A stretch of DNA of 64,000 nt, from assembly GCA_022495995.1 (NCBI GenBank), contig JAFEMH010006982.1:42318-106317 (forward strand), read 5' to 3'. This document shows positions 52,750 to 63,060 of this stretch, piece after piece; the stretch's first letter is position 1; each line of letters begins with the position of its first letter. The translations under genes were made by a program, and so were the position numbers. Below the pieces are notes generated by a model. It did not search any database and had not been told where the DNA came from. It was given only the letters and a program-made list of their open reading frames with translations. Source of the stretch: Adenophora triphylla var. japonica (lineage: Eukaryota > Streptophyta > Magnoliopsida > Asterales > Campanulaceae).

Positions 52750-55499
52750 ATGGAAGGTGAATGGGCACCGATGGGTCGTCATGGAAGGACCGATGACGAA
52801 AGAACGCGGTTGGTTCGGACCATTCGAACCATTGTTCATCCATTGAATCCGGCGGAGTTTTACCCAGCTAGGGATAGACACAACTCCAAGGGAGGGATCG
52901 AAAGACAAGTAAGCTTCCTACAAATTCCATTAATTTTAAGAATGTGCATTCTTTAAATGTTAGAAATTTGTTTAGGAATTTACTTAGGGATTTTGGTGCT
53001 TGAATTGGGGCTTTTGAATTTGCCATGAATCGTTGTCGAAATTGACTAGGATGTAGTTCAATTGACATCATGGGTAGATGACATAAAAATTTTGGTTGCA
53101 AAATTCCATGTCTAGATGCATTTTCCAAAATTAAAGTAGCTTTAATTCGGGACGGAGTAAATTTTCGAAATGTTCGAAAAGAATTTGAAAGTTCCGTTTT
53201 TGACGGAGTTTTCGAAGGATTTTGAAAGTTCCGGATTCGACGGAGTTTTCGAAAGATTTTGAAAGTTCCGGATTCGACGGAGTTTTCGAAGCGTTTTGAA
53301 AGTTCCGGATTCGACGGAGTTTTCGAAAGATTTTGAAAGTTCCGGATTCGACGGAGTTTTCGAAATGTTTTGAAAGTTCCGGATTCGACGGAGTTTTCGA
53401 AAGATTTTGAAAGTTCCGGATTCGACGGAGTTTTCGAAATGAAAGATTTTGAAAGTTCCGGATTTGACGGAGTTTTCGAAATGATGGAAATGTATGTAGG
53501 AAATGAATGAGAACCGTATCCGCATTGCATCCTCTTGACATGCGTTCGTGCATTTGTTGACGTTGCTTCGTCTGCTTGTTTGCGCAGGGACAGGGAGGTT
53601 GATACTCACAACCGTAAGAGTCTGGGTGCCTTGAGGCAAAGGAGAGCATTGTGGGAGATCATCCCTGACGTGGCTCGAGAGGGAGAGAGGAGTCCGCGGC
53701 ACTCGGTGCTTGACTGGATTGGCCGGGTTCATCAAAGGCAGCTGGCCGCGATATCTCGATACGCCGAGGGCCAGTCCATGTATGTAGCTCGAGCGAGTAT
53801 TGGTGGGATACGACCCACACTTTCCATTTCGTATGGGGAGGCGACGGTGACTCCCACGGATTTTGCCGCTATCACCGGGTTGCCGACTTATGGCAACACG
53901 CCGGTGCGGGTTGACGGTTATACCCTGAGCAGCTTGTCTGGCCGCCGGGTTTTGATATTACCGATGCCAGTGGGCTTAGGCATTCGGCATGTGCCGATGG
54001 AGAGGCATCTCGGAGGCGGGTGTCGCCGCTATTTGGATGGATCATCGAGGATGACCGCGGAGCGCCCGGCTCGAGGGTTCCTTTGGTTCGCGCTGCCGCC
54101 GACTTTGTTCCCGACTTCGACACATCCCGTCACTTCCTCTCGCTCGGCCGCCGACAGTATCCGGATGCCGTGAGGGGGTTCGCGTGGGGAGGCCGGATCG
54201 GCCGAGCTCTACCATTCCCCGGACAGTTCTCACGGGAGAGGAGCACTCCTTTAGCCGCTTCACGCCCGTCTTGGATGTAAGTTTACGTCTTTTTCTCTTC
54301 CTTGCCTCTTTTATGTACTCGTATGTATCTCGCTTTGTAGCCGACATAACTTTCCATTTGCTTGGCGGTGTCCGGTGCTATGAGGTGTTCAATCCGCAGG
54401 ATTGGGACATCAAGGAGGCGTATCGACCCCCGTTCCCCGCCATGCCGGCTCGCGTAAGAAAGCGAAGAGGGCGGTCTCGTCGAGAGTTGGCACTCGAGTG
54501 TCATATGAGGAGGTGTCTCTGCACCGAACCGGGAGTTCTCCGAGAGGATCCGCCGACATGGTGGAGTCGGTTCCACTATGGCGTGGTTCAGGTCGCTAGC
54601 GAGATGACGCGGCGAGGAGGCTCCCGGTGGGACTTCATTGCGACGTTATGTATCCTGGGAGCGGTGACCCGTCGCATGGCCCGGGTCCACTCCATCGGGT
54701 GCCGGTGGATCCTCCTATGTACATGCAAAGATCCTCTCGTCGATGCCGATGGATGAGTTGGAGAGGTATAGACAGGCGTGTTCTATACCGAGTACATCAT
54801 AGCGGGGGCCGACTATGATACTTTCTTGAGGATGAGGGCCGAGGAGCCCACAGTGCAAAGATGTAGAGGGCGAGGTTCCAGGACGTCCCCGAGATCTCCC
54901 GATCCCACGCGCTAGGGCCGGCGTACGAGGGCCGGATGGTTCGCGCAGCGACTTGTGATCCCGCTCCTACCGAGCCGAGACCACGATACAGTGGCTGACC
55001 CCAATGCTTCGGTGAGCATCTTTTGATTTTCTCGCATTTGATAGTAGCATTCTCGCAAATGTTGCATCCGTACTTTCGCTTGTCTTCGACGACCTTCCCG
55101 GTTCGCAGTGTCCGGCCGTACGTACAACGAGGCCACGAGGCCGGTGGACGGGTGGTCCGCCTACGCTAGGAGACTCGTGGAGTTCATGCGGTGCGCTTCC
55201 CTGAGGAGCGTGGATGTCCGTGAGCGGGGCCGTCTAGGCCGAGAGGTTCGCCCGCTCCCACATCTCGTGGGGAGGACTTTGCACAGGATTCGGCCGCCTC
55301 GCGAGCGGAACGGCTGGATTTGGAGCTCCTTCTTCTGCACACTCGCGGCGCGAGAGGGGAGAGTCTTCGAGTTCGCGTACGCCGAGGAGGCCTTTCGCGT
55401 ATTCCCGCTTGGAGGAGTTTGGCGAGTTCTTGTTTGCGACGGATCCGGCAATGGCGGAGCAAGACGTCGAGTGCTCTGATGACGAGCAGACTCCTGAGT
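52750..55499 (+). pseudogene. Antisense plant-mobile-domain gene remnant (element E)
   Basis: Plus-strand gene opposite to pol. A GA-rich leader (GAGAGAGAGAGAGGAGAG) precedes MEGEWAPMGRHGRTDDERTR. Exon 1 ends at a good donor (52909), and the acceptor is near 53586 (TGCGCAGG), but the frames join only with a one-base change. Exon 2 (about 53588-54276) has VTPTDFAAITGLPTYGNTPV, the signature of the plant mobile domain family, and AELYHSPDSSHGRGAL-like residues in another frame. A further GT-AG intron lies at about 54277-54340, followed by VRCYEVFNPQDWDIKEAY. The C-terminal part to 55499 is broken and ends ECSDDEQTPE. Such domains are known both in host silencing factors (MAIN, MAIL1) and in transposons. 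Here it is decayed cargo. Confidence 0.65.
53152..53484. repeat. 37-bp tandem array in the first intron (element E)
   Basis: About eight units of TTTCGAAAGATTTTGAAAG followed by TTCCGGATTCGACGGAG, with regular 37-base spacing (for example 53243, 53280). Each contains TTTCGAAA and a TCCG...CGGA inverted repeat. It lies within the intron between the first two exons of the antisense gene. Reverse-strand frames across it are products of the repeat. Confidence 0.9.
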
Positions 55500-56041
55500 A
55501 GTCCTCTTTTTTTTTTTTTTTACTGCTTTGTTTAGACAAAATGCATGTATTTGTTAGGAACAAATTTGATTTGAACTGTATTCGAAAAAGGCGCCCGTGG
55601 GCGGAACTCGTACTTCGCACATTTATTCTCGTGATCACCTTCGTTATTTTTGGCAAATAAGGAAGTAGGTTAATCAAAAATAAATAAAATGAGAAATGCA
55701 TTAAAAATTGAACAGTCAAAATTTAAGCCTATATGCACCGATTATTAATTATTTGCACCGTTGCACGAGCCCTGGGCTAAGGGATATTGATATTGGTTGA
55801 ATGAAACCAGGGGCAAGACGCAGTTTCATAAGGATGAACAGGAGTTGTTTGGAAATGTTTCCAATTTAGGGGCAATGGCCGCAGAGTTGACCAAGTCAAT
55901 CGGCAGAGGGAGTCCCACGACTAGGAGTGAATTTCCGCATTCTTTAAATTGCGCTTCAGCTTTGCAATTTGTAAGAACTCGCGCATTGTTTTTGATCATT
56001 CCGTCGAATTCTCTCAAACTTCCAAGGTTTCCTTCATTCTT
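55500..56041 (+). other. Spacer between two antisense genes (element E)
   Basis: Begins with a T-rich run (about 55506-55522) just after the stop of the first gene, which suits a transcript end. No clear gene before 56042, although an upstream frame at 55797 leads into the next gene. Confidence 0.45.
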
Positions 56042-57526
56042 TATGGCTCCCTTTCCCAAGTTACCGTCTCTGATGCAAGAGCGATATTTGGACAACTTTC
56101 GCCGTGGGTACGGAACCACACGAGGCGTAACAAAGGGTTTTTCGAAGGATCAGTTACTGGATTAAATCTGTTTGGGCTTTGAAGGAGCTCATGCCGATTG
56201 GGATCTTTTGAGAGCCGCGTCTCGGTTCGGGACGCACGGAGGAATGTGTACAGCCTTTTCGTACAACGAAGTCACTCCTACGTTTGAAGATTTCCGCCAT
56301 TCGGGAGGACCCGAGACGGAACAAGCCTAGTTCTTCCGTATGCCGGTGGCATGGCCACCGTTGAGAAGCTAGTGTCTTTGTTTGGTATCTCTACTGAGAA
56401 GCATACGGATGCCGATACAGATACCGATTATGTTGACATTTCTAACCGCCCGAAAGATTTGCCTGAGCCGAGGGGAGCGTCTTTTCGTGGGACGCGTTTG
56501 CTCCGTGCGCGATTGCTACTCGTTCACATTCACGCTCGGGTGTGTGCCATCACAACAGACGGACCTCGGTGAGGCAAAGGCCGGAGTGGGGAGACATCGT
56601 GCCGCCGGTCTTGGGCGAGACGTTCCCGGGCATAGGTCGGATGGCGACCGGTAGCCGATACATGTGGGGAGGGAGTCCCGCTATGCTTACCATGTGGTTA
56701 AGGGAGAGACCGCAGATGATGCCCGAGGTGCCAATGTCCCGTGACGCTTGGGTCCTTTTCTCGACGTCCTTCCGGTGATAGGGCGATCAACCGAGCCGGA
56801 GCTCGATGGCCAGACTTTGCACGCATCACTTGCGATGGTGGGTTCCCCATTGGAAATTGCAGACTTGTAGGACCGCTCAGAGGGTCCGTTGGTTGTCGAG
56901 TGCCGGGCCGTCTCGCACGTCTTTCTATATTCCATCATTGGTTCTCGCGACAAGACGGGCCGGAGCAGTGCCACCGACCGATCCGAGTTATGCCGCTACC
57001 TGAGGTGGGATCTCTGCGGATGGAAGATCCTTCGACGCTATTGCCGATCACCCGGTGGTGGCAATACACGTCCTTTCCCGCTGTGGTTCTCTTTCACCCA
57101 GAGAGGGCACCGTTCGTCGACGCAAAGATCCGAACCGGTACGAAGAGTGTATAGGGAGACACAGATGGCTATCTTGTGGAGACGGAGTGAGCCGTCAGGG
57201 TGCCGATCACCCGGACACTCGACCTTGAGGAGGGCCGAAGCAAGTGGCTAACCCCGGGAATCGTATCGGGCGATGCCATGGCTGATTATGAGACAAATGC
57301 CGATCGGGAGGCCAATCAAAGCACCGTTATGATGGCTCGAAGCGAGGCGGCTCGAGACAGAGCTAGAGAAAGGGTCTGCGCTGACACCACAAGCTTGACG
57401 GAGGCGTCGGAAGAGTCCCCGAGCTGTAGAAGGCCTACCGGAATATTTCCCGCGAAGGTGAAGAACACTCACGGGGAAAAGGGAAGGGGAAGAAGGATGA
57501 AGGACCTAGTACGGAAACTAGGTTGA
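56042..57526 (+). pseudogene. Antisense DUF7745-like gene remnant (element E)
   Basis: Starts MAPFPKLPSLMQERYLDNFR at 56042. Next come WDLLRAASRFGTHGGMCTAF, VTPTFEDF and, in other frames, VEKLVSLFGIS and MWGGSPAMLTMWLRERPQM. This order resembles the plant transposon-associated DUF7745 domain (arm with RFxD/FGTHE-like motif, a PTxEE/D motif, KLxxLxGI, then GSPxLLxxWLxE). The C-terminus is basic (GKGRGRRMKDLVRKLG). At least three shifts or stops interrupt it. It appears to be a second accessory gene of element E, or the second half of a longer one. Confidence 0.5.
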
Positions 57527-57999
57527 CCTTGCCGTCCGTAGTATCCACCCATTGTCATTGCGTACACATTAATTGATTAATGTTTTATTGTAGTTTTGCT
57601 AGCGTGTAGCGAGTCAAGAGTTGACCGTGCTTGAACTCATCAAAGAATGTTTTAACCGTTATGAATTTGTAGGTTAAATGAAAAGAGTTTTTCGAAACAC
57701 AAGCAATTGATGCTTATTGTATTTTTTTTTTGTTTTTTAGACCGAACCAATGATGGCCGCCACGTTCCCCTTTTACAATTGGACTAAGGGGCTCAGTCAC
57801 CGTAGTTCGACACTTTAGGTGAATTTGAGAAAAACAAAGACAAAAGAAGTGCGACTGCTTTTTACCCGGATCATTAGCGGGAATGTATCCAAATGGGTAT
57901 TACTCTTTAGCACTTTAATTTTACCGAGGAGGACGGTGTATGGGAAGGTGAGTTGACTCGTGCTCTTCCTCAAACGAAGTATCTCATGTGAGCTTGCTT
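57527..57999. other. Spacer between antisense gene and integrase (element E)
   Basis: No coding frame. Contains a T-run (about 57722-57735). Some stretches may belong to untranslated ends of the two converging genes. Confidence 0.5.
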
Positions 58000-58990
58000 C
58001 CGTTCACTGGGTTAACGAAAGGGTTTCCGTCCAAGTCTCGCTAGCTTCATGGCTCCTCCTGAGAAGATTCTTTGTACCACGAACGGTCCTATCCGTAGGC
58101 TCCCACTTTCCGAGGGATTGGTCTCGCGTAGGAGGCTTTTCCTTTAGCACCAAGTCGCCTTCTCTCGATGTCTCGTATCTTGACTTTCTTGTCGAATGCT
58201 CGTGCCATTCTCGCTGTAGGCTCGAGTATGTTCCATGGCTTTCAATCTGCGCTCGTCGAGTAGAGCAAGTTCGTCGTGACGGCTCAGTAGCCATTCGACT
58301 TCATTGATCCCGTTTTCCAAGAGGACTCCTGAGGGATGGAATTTCCAATTCCACGGCAACATCGCTTCCATTCCGTAGGTAAGCGCGAACGGAGTCTCCC
58401 CGTGGCGGTTCTCGACCGATGTTCGGTATCCCTGCAGGGCTAGATGTAGCTGGGCGCCTCCCGACCTCCGGTGGTCATCTTTCCGATTATCATGGCGAGA
58501 GTCTTGTTGGCCGCCTCTACCGCACCATTGGTTTGTGGTCTCGTAAGGAGAAGACTTGTGACGTGTGACTCGAATTCTGGCCGCAGCTGGTCACAATCTC
58601 CTTCGAAGTGAGTCCCATTGTCGGATATGATCTCGCTGGGCACTCCGTATCGGCACATGATGTTCTCTCGATGAACTCGCCACCTTCTTAGAATTCGCAC
58701 TTGTACGATCCGGCTTCTACCCATTTGGTGAAGTAGTCGATCGCGACTAGAATGAACTCGTGACCATTGCTCCCGGTGGAGTGATCTTGCCGATGACGTC
58801 GATTCCCCATGCGGCGAAAGGCCATGGCGTAGTCATGCAAGAGAGCTCGTGAGGAGGGATGTGATTGAGGTTGGAGAACCGTTGACATTTGTCGCAGCCT
58901 TCTGACGAACCGGATGCGCCTGCTTCCATTGATATCCAATAGTATCCCATACGGAGAATGATCTCGTGTCAATGCTCAGGCGTTCATGTG
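58000..58990 (-). pseudogene. Gypsy integrase, frameshifted (element E)
   Basis: Core motifs ENIMCRYGVPSEIISDNGTH and RPQTNGAVEAANKTLAMII at 58440-58724, preceded by VAIDYFTKWVEAGSYK at 58688-58972 and the CDKCQRFSNLNHIPP zinc-domain end. The C-terminal GINEVEWLLSRHDELALLDE and RRLKAMEHTRAYSE is at 58144-58371. Frames alternate, so at least three shifts. Confidence 0.85.
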
Positions 58991-59295
58991 CGGACCGCAG
59001 TTCCGTTGTGAACTTCGCTCATTAGCTCGCCGGCTTTTTCTTTGTTTACACACCGAAGGAGTGGCCCTTCGTGGCGCTTCTTGTACAACATACCCCTTAA
59101 TGACGAAATGGGATGCCAGCGTTTTAATGCCATCATGTTTTTGGCTTTGATCCCTTCTTTGTATTTTCCATCTTCATTTGTGAAGGAAGCTTCTCCGCTT
59201 TGGAGGTACCGGTAAATCTGATTGTACTGTGGTTCGTCGATCGTTTCTTTTTCTTTTTCGATCTCACAAAGAATAGGCGGGTGTTTCCCGTCCGC

Positions 59296-59784
59296 CTATT
59301 CTCGAGGGGTTTTACCGCTTTCCCATCGGGAATTTCGACAAGAGAGGCGAGGGTTGCCAGGGCATCTCGCGAAACGGTTCCCGTCTCTTGGCAAATAATG
59401 AAAAGAGATGTCCTTCAACCGAGCAATGAGCTCCTCCATGTACGTATGGTACTTCAAGGCCGAATCTACCGTCTTCCATTTGTTGGACACTTGATTGATG
59501 ATCAATGCCGAGTCTCCATATACATCCAAACTCCGAGATGTTGCGCCGAGGGCGGCTTCCAAACTCGCCGCACAAGCTTCGATTCTCGCCGCATTGTTGG
59601 TTGCTTCGAAATTCAAATTTTGATAGCTACGGGAGTATGCTCGCCCTGGGATCGACAAGGAGCATTCCAATACCATTCCCTTCTTGTTGGCCGCCCCATC
59701 GAAGAAGAGTTGCCGCCGGTTTGCGCCTGTCGAGTGAGAAGATTCCGTCGTCCGGAAATTGCGGATCGTGACCCTTAGGTTCAC
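59296..59784 (-). pseudogene. Archaeal-type RNase H (element E)
   Basis: A 162-codon frame with RRQLFFDGAANKKGMVLECS, FEATNNAARIEACAASLEAA, LDVYGDSALIINQVSNKWKT and LKDISFHYLPRDGNRFA. The catalytic Asp (FFDGA), Glu (ARIEAC), Asp (YGDS) and late Asp (PRDGN region) are readable. This second RNase H is the hallmark of the Tat/Ogre lineage. The domain is nearly whole, but its neighbours are not. Confidence 0.85.
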
Positions 59785-61270
59785 TGCGGAAGTCGGCCAC
59801 CGATCTCGCCACGACTCTACCCTTTGTTGATTTTCTCGACCATGTACTTGATGTCGAACTCACCAGAAGAATGACCACTTGGCTAGCCGCATCGACAGGA
59901 TGGCTTGTCAAAGAGATATCTGACGGGGTCCACTTTGGAGACCAGAGCACCGAATGCGACCGCATGTAGTGTTTCAGCTTCCCGACTACCCATACCAAGG
60001 CGGTACAAGTTTTCCGATGCCGAGTAGCCGAGTTCACTTCCTTGAAGCTTCCGCTTACGAAGTAGATTGCATGCTCAACCTTGGAATCTTTCTCGTTCTT
60101 GTGCCGCATTGCTCCGATTGACGTGTCTCATCGTCGATACAGTGAGTAGTGGCTTGTCTTCATGCGGCGGGCACGTACTGGGGGATTCACCAAGTAGGTC
60201 TTGATCTTCTCAAAAGCCGTTTGGCACTCTGAGTCCCATTTGATGCTCGGCATTCTTTTTCATCGCTTGAACATGGGCTCGCAGAGAGATGTCAACCGGT
60301 TGATGAAGCGACCGATGTATCAAGTCTTCCCATGAAGCTCTTCACTTCGTCGTGGCTCGAGGAGGCTTCATGTCGATGATGGCCTTGATTTTCTTGGGAT
60401 CGGCTTCGATACCTCTTTCTCGTAACCATGTACCCCAAGACCTTGCCGCGCTTGACGCCGAAGGTGCACTTTGCCGGGTTTAGCCTCATGGAGTGCTTTC
60501 GAGTCTCGTTGAAGAACTTTCTCGCATCCGTCATGTGCCGCATGTCCGATCCCCGGAGCGAATGATCATGTCGTCGACATATACTTCGATTTCTTTGTGA
60601 ATCATGTCATGGAAGAGGTCGCTGCAGCCTCGCCGGTAAGTAGCCCCAGCCGTTTCTTAGACCGAACGGCATGACCGTGTAACAAGCATGTCCCCCATGA
60701 GTGGTGAAGGCGCCTTGGCTTGATCCTCCTGACATTTTGATCTGTCAGATCCAATAACCCGTCCACGAAGGACTTTACTTCAAATTTGTCGTGGTGTCGA
60801 CCAAAGATGTCGATGTTAGGCAATGGGAAATCATCTTTAGGGCCGGCCTTGTTGAGATCCCTGAAATCCACACAAAGATCTCGACCTTTCCGTTGGCCTC
60901 GTGACCGTCACGATGTCGAGAGCCAAGTCGGGTACTCAATCACTCGATGAAACCAACTCTGAGCATTTTCTCAATTTCTTCTTTTACTTGCAAGGACCAC
61001 TCGCTTGATCTTGCGCAACTTCTGTTTGATGTGCTTCGATTCGGGATCCAGGGAATTCGTGCTCCACGATTGAGGGATCGAGTCCCGGCATGTCCCGATA
61101 TGACCAGCGAACACGTCAACATACTCCCTGAGGAGGCTTATCGTGGCTTCTTTTTCTCGCATCGGCGAAGAAACCGCCCACTTCAGGTTCTCTTTAGGCT
61201 CTTGCACCGACCCCAGGTTCACTTTGGTCATAACCTCTTCGGCAATTGGGCCCGGTTGTCCTCTGGTCAA
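59785..61270 (-). pseudogene. Gypsy reverse transcriptase and RNase H (element E)
   Basis: From right to left: LREYVDVFAGHIGTCRDSIP and LDPESKHIKQKLRKIKR (60971-61270), MDFRDLNKAGPKDDFPLPNI (60602-60871), the catalytic YVDD (codons at 60570-60581, read EVYVDDMII), then NETRKHSMRLNPAKCTFGVK (60292-60543) and a broken RNase H with HAIYFVSGSFKEVNSATRH- and KLKHYMRSHSVLW-like motifs (59627-60109). About five frame changes. Confidence 0.85.
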
Positions 61271-61448
61271 CTACACGCTCGAGAACTTCCTTAATGTATT
61301 GTTCGTTTAATGTGTCTCGCTTCTTTATCAATTGAATTATTAACGCTCTTTTAAGTTGTTTGTTAACTTATCGCTTGTTAAAGTGGCAATGAGAGGATAC
61401 TCCGAAAGGTCGACTTTTCATTAAACAAGAAAGGGAATACATGATTGG
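61271..61448 (-). other. AT-rich gap before reverse transcriptase (element E)
   Basis: A short AT-rich stretch in otherwise GC-rich coding sequence. Ogre elements are known to carry an intron between protease and reverse transcriptase, and this could be its remnant, but I cannot define splice sites. Confidence 0.35.
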
Positions 61449-62424
61449 CTACATTATCATAGTCCTCCTGCGTAAGGCCGCTGGATGACTCGTAGGACTG
61501 ACTTTGACAAGGACCGACTCAAAGGGTTTGAGACCGGGTTTAGGGAGATGTGGGTGCGGGCCCAGCCTTGTCTTCCAGCTTCGCCCGGCTTGCCCTCGTC
61601 CGTGAAAGTTACCCAATTCTTCGGGCATTGCTGGATGCTTGATGAGGGTTCTGGATCGAGAGGCTTGGCTTCGCTGTCCCAATCATGGCGATCATGCCGT
61701 TGCTGAGCCTGTGTCAATCAGTTTGGCACCTCCATGACTTCTTCAAAAAGACTCTCGTAGAAATGCCGGGGTCCACCGAGAGCGTCTTCTATGAATTCGG
61801 TTCCTTCGCTTTGGAGTTACTGTCTCGAACGTGGCCTCGTGGCCGATCCGAACAATTTGTTTCCCATGGAGAGTACCCCGAGTTGCTCCTCCAAGTCCGG
61901 GATTCCTCAATGTGTGCTCGTGCCGAACCGTGGTGGCGCTGTCCAGTAGAGCCGTGATGTCGAGGAACGCTCCTTATCGGATTAGCTTTGAGTCCTCTCA
62001 AACGCTTGAGGTCCCGTGCTAGCCGTTCCATTCTTCCCGTAGTCTCTGCCGACTATCCTCGGCTTCTTTCTCATCTTCATCGCTCCACCGTCCGGTCCCC
62101 TCGCTTCCGCCGTTGCTCCGCCGCCGGTCCTCGCTTCCGCTGTTCCCTCTGGCCCTCGCCCCTCGGTTTCCTGCCGGCCCCTTCTGCCTCCCGTGAAGTA
62201 ATGAGCGAGGTCAAAGCCGTAAGGCCGAGAGGTTGGGTGTGCCGTCTGAGGTTCCCCTTTACGGCCGTCGCTCGTGCGGGCGAGCCTTTGCCTTCCTTGA
62301 TATCGCCTGTTGGCACGTAGCCAAGCCCTCGGACCGTGGTGTGGTCCTCGACTTCAATAACTTGGTGTCGGGCCTTGCAGCTCTTTGCCGAGCTCCCGCC
62401 CCGGGATGAAGTTCATGAGTTTCA
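61449..62424 (-). pseudogene. Linker between protease and reverse transcriptase (element E)
   Basis: Fragments such as MERLARDLKRLRGLKANPIR (61789-62031) and CPKNWVTFTDEGKPGEAG (61457-61717). No domain recognised. The position corresponds to the variable region of Ogre polyproteins. Frames are short and broken. Confidence 0.4.
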
Positions 62425-63060
62425 TCATCCCTCATGGCAGAGGAATCTCGGGTCGTGAGATAGTGGAAGGTCCACGTTGCATATTTGGATCTTGGAGGTC
62501 TCCGTAGTGAATCCAGCTAATGCCATGTCGTCATTATGCTTGATTTCTAATACCGGAATGTCGTTGGTGCCGGTCCCCTGGCGGTGACGCCGTCGCCGTA
62601 GATCGTGGTTAGCTCGTTGCCTTGCATGAACTTGAGGCACCGATGAAGGGTGGATGCCACGCCATTGATTTGATGCAGCCAGTGGACGCCCAGATGGCCG
62701 TGAAAGTGATTGGAATGTCCAATACTTGGAATTCGGTGGGGATCACCCGTCACGAACCGTATGTTAAGAGTAGCAACCCCGAGAACCGTACGGAAGTAGA
62801 GTCATGTGCCTCGACAAAGGTGGACCGAAGGCTTTAGATCTCGCGGGCTTGATGTCAAGGTGTCCATCATCTTGGCGGGCAAGACATTCATTCCGAAACC
62901 TCCGTCTACCAACACGCTGGGAAGGCGACGCCGTCCACTGGATCGTGATGTAGAGCGGCTCATTGTGATCGCCCCAAATTTTGGAAGGTCCAAATCTCAT
63001 GAAGGTGATAATGTTGCCATAGTGGATGCTGTCGATCATCCGAATGACTTCATCTCGGGG
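62425..63060 (-). pseudogene. Gypsy aspartic protease region (element E)
   Basis: SVLVDGGFGMNVLPAKMMDT at 62802-62993 matches the protease active-site loop of this lineage, where the plain DSG/DTG triad is read as DGG followed by a hydrophobic NVLP. The downstream frame is interrupted. This places protease after gag as expected. Confidence 0.7.

Noticed and set aside
53152..53484. CRISPR-like appearance of regularly spaced repeats.
   Set aside because: The repeats are head to tail with no unique spacers, and the context is a plant nuclear retrotransposon.
52868..53735. Long reverse-strand frames with repeated SKTPSNPELSKSFENS-like residues.
   Set aside because: They are translations of the 37-bp tandem array. 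The unit length of 37 makes all three frames cycle, so the frames are open by composition, with no domain or conservation.
53535..57526. A bacterial operon, because this stretch is GC-rich with many overlapping frames.
   Set aside because: Splice sites, plant mobile domain motifs and continuity with a Tat-type pol show it is part of a plant retrotransposon.
61449..62320. A possible host gene in the GC-rich area with several overlapping frames.
   Set aside because: No motif is recognised, and the position between protease and reverse transcriptase of element E explains it as polyprotein linker.
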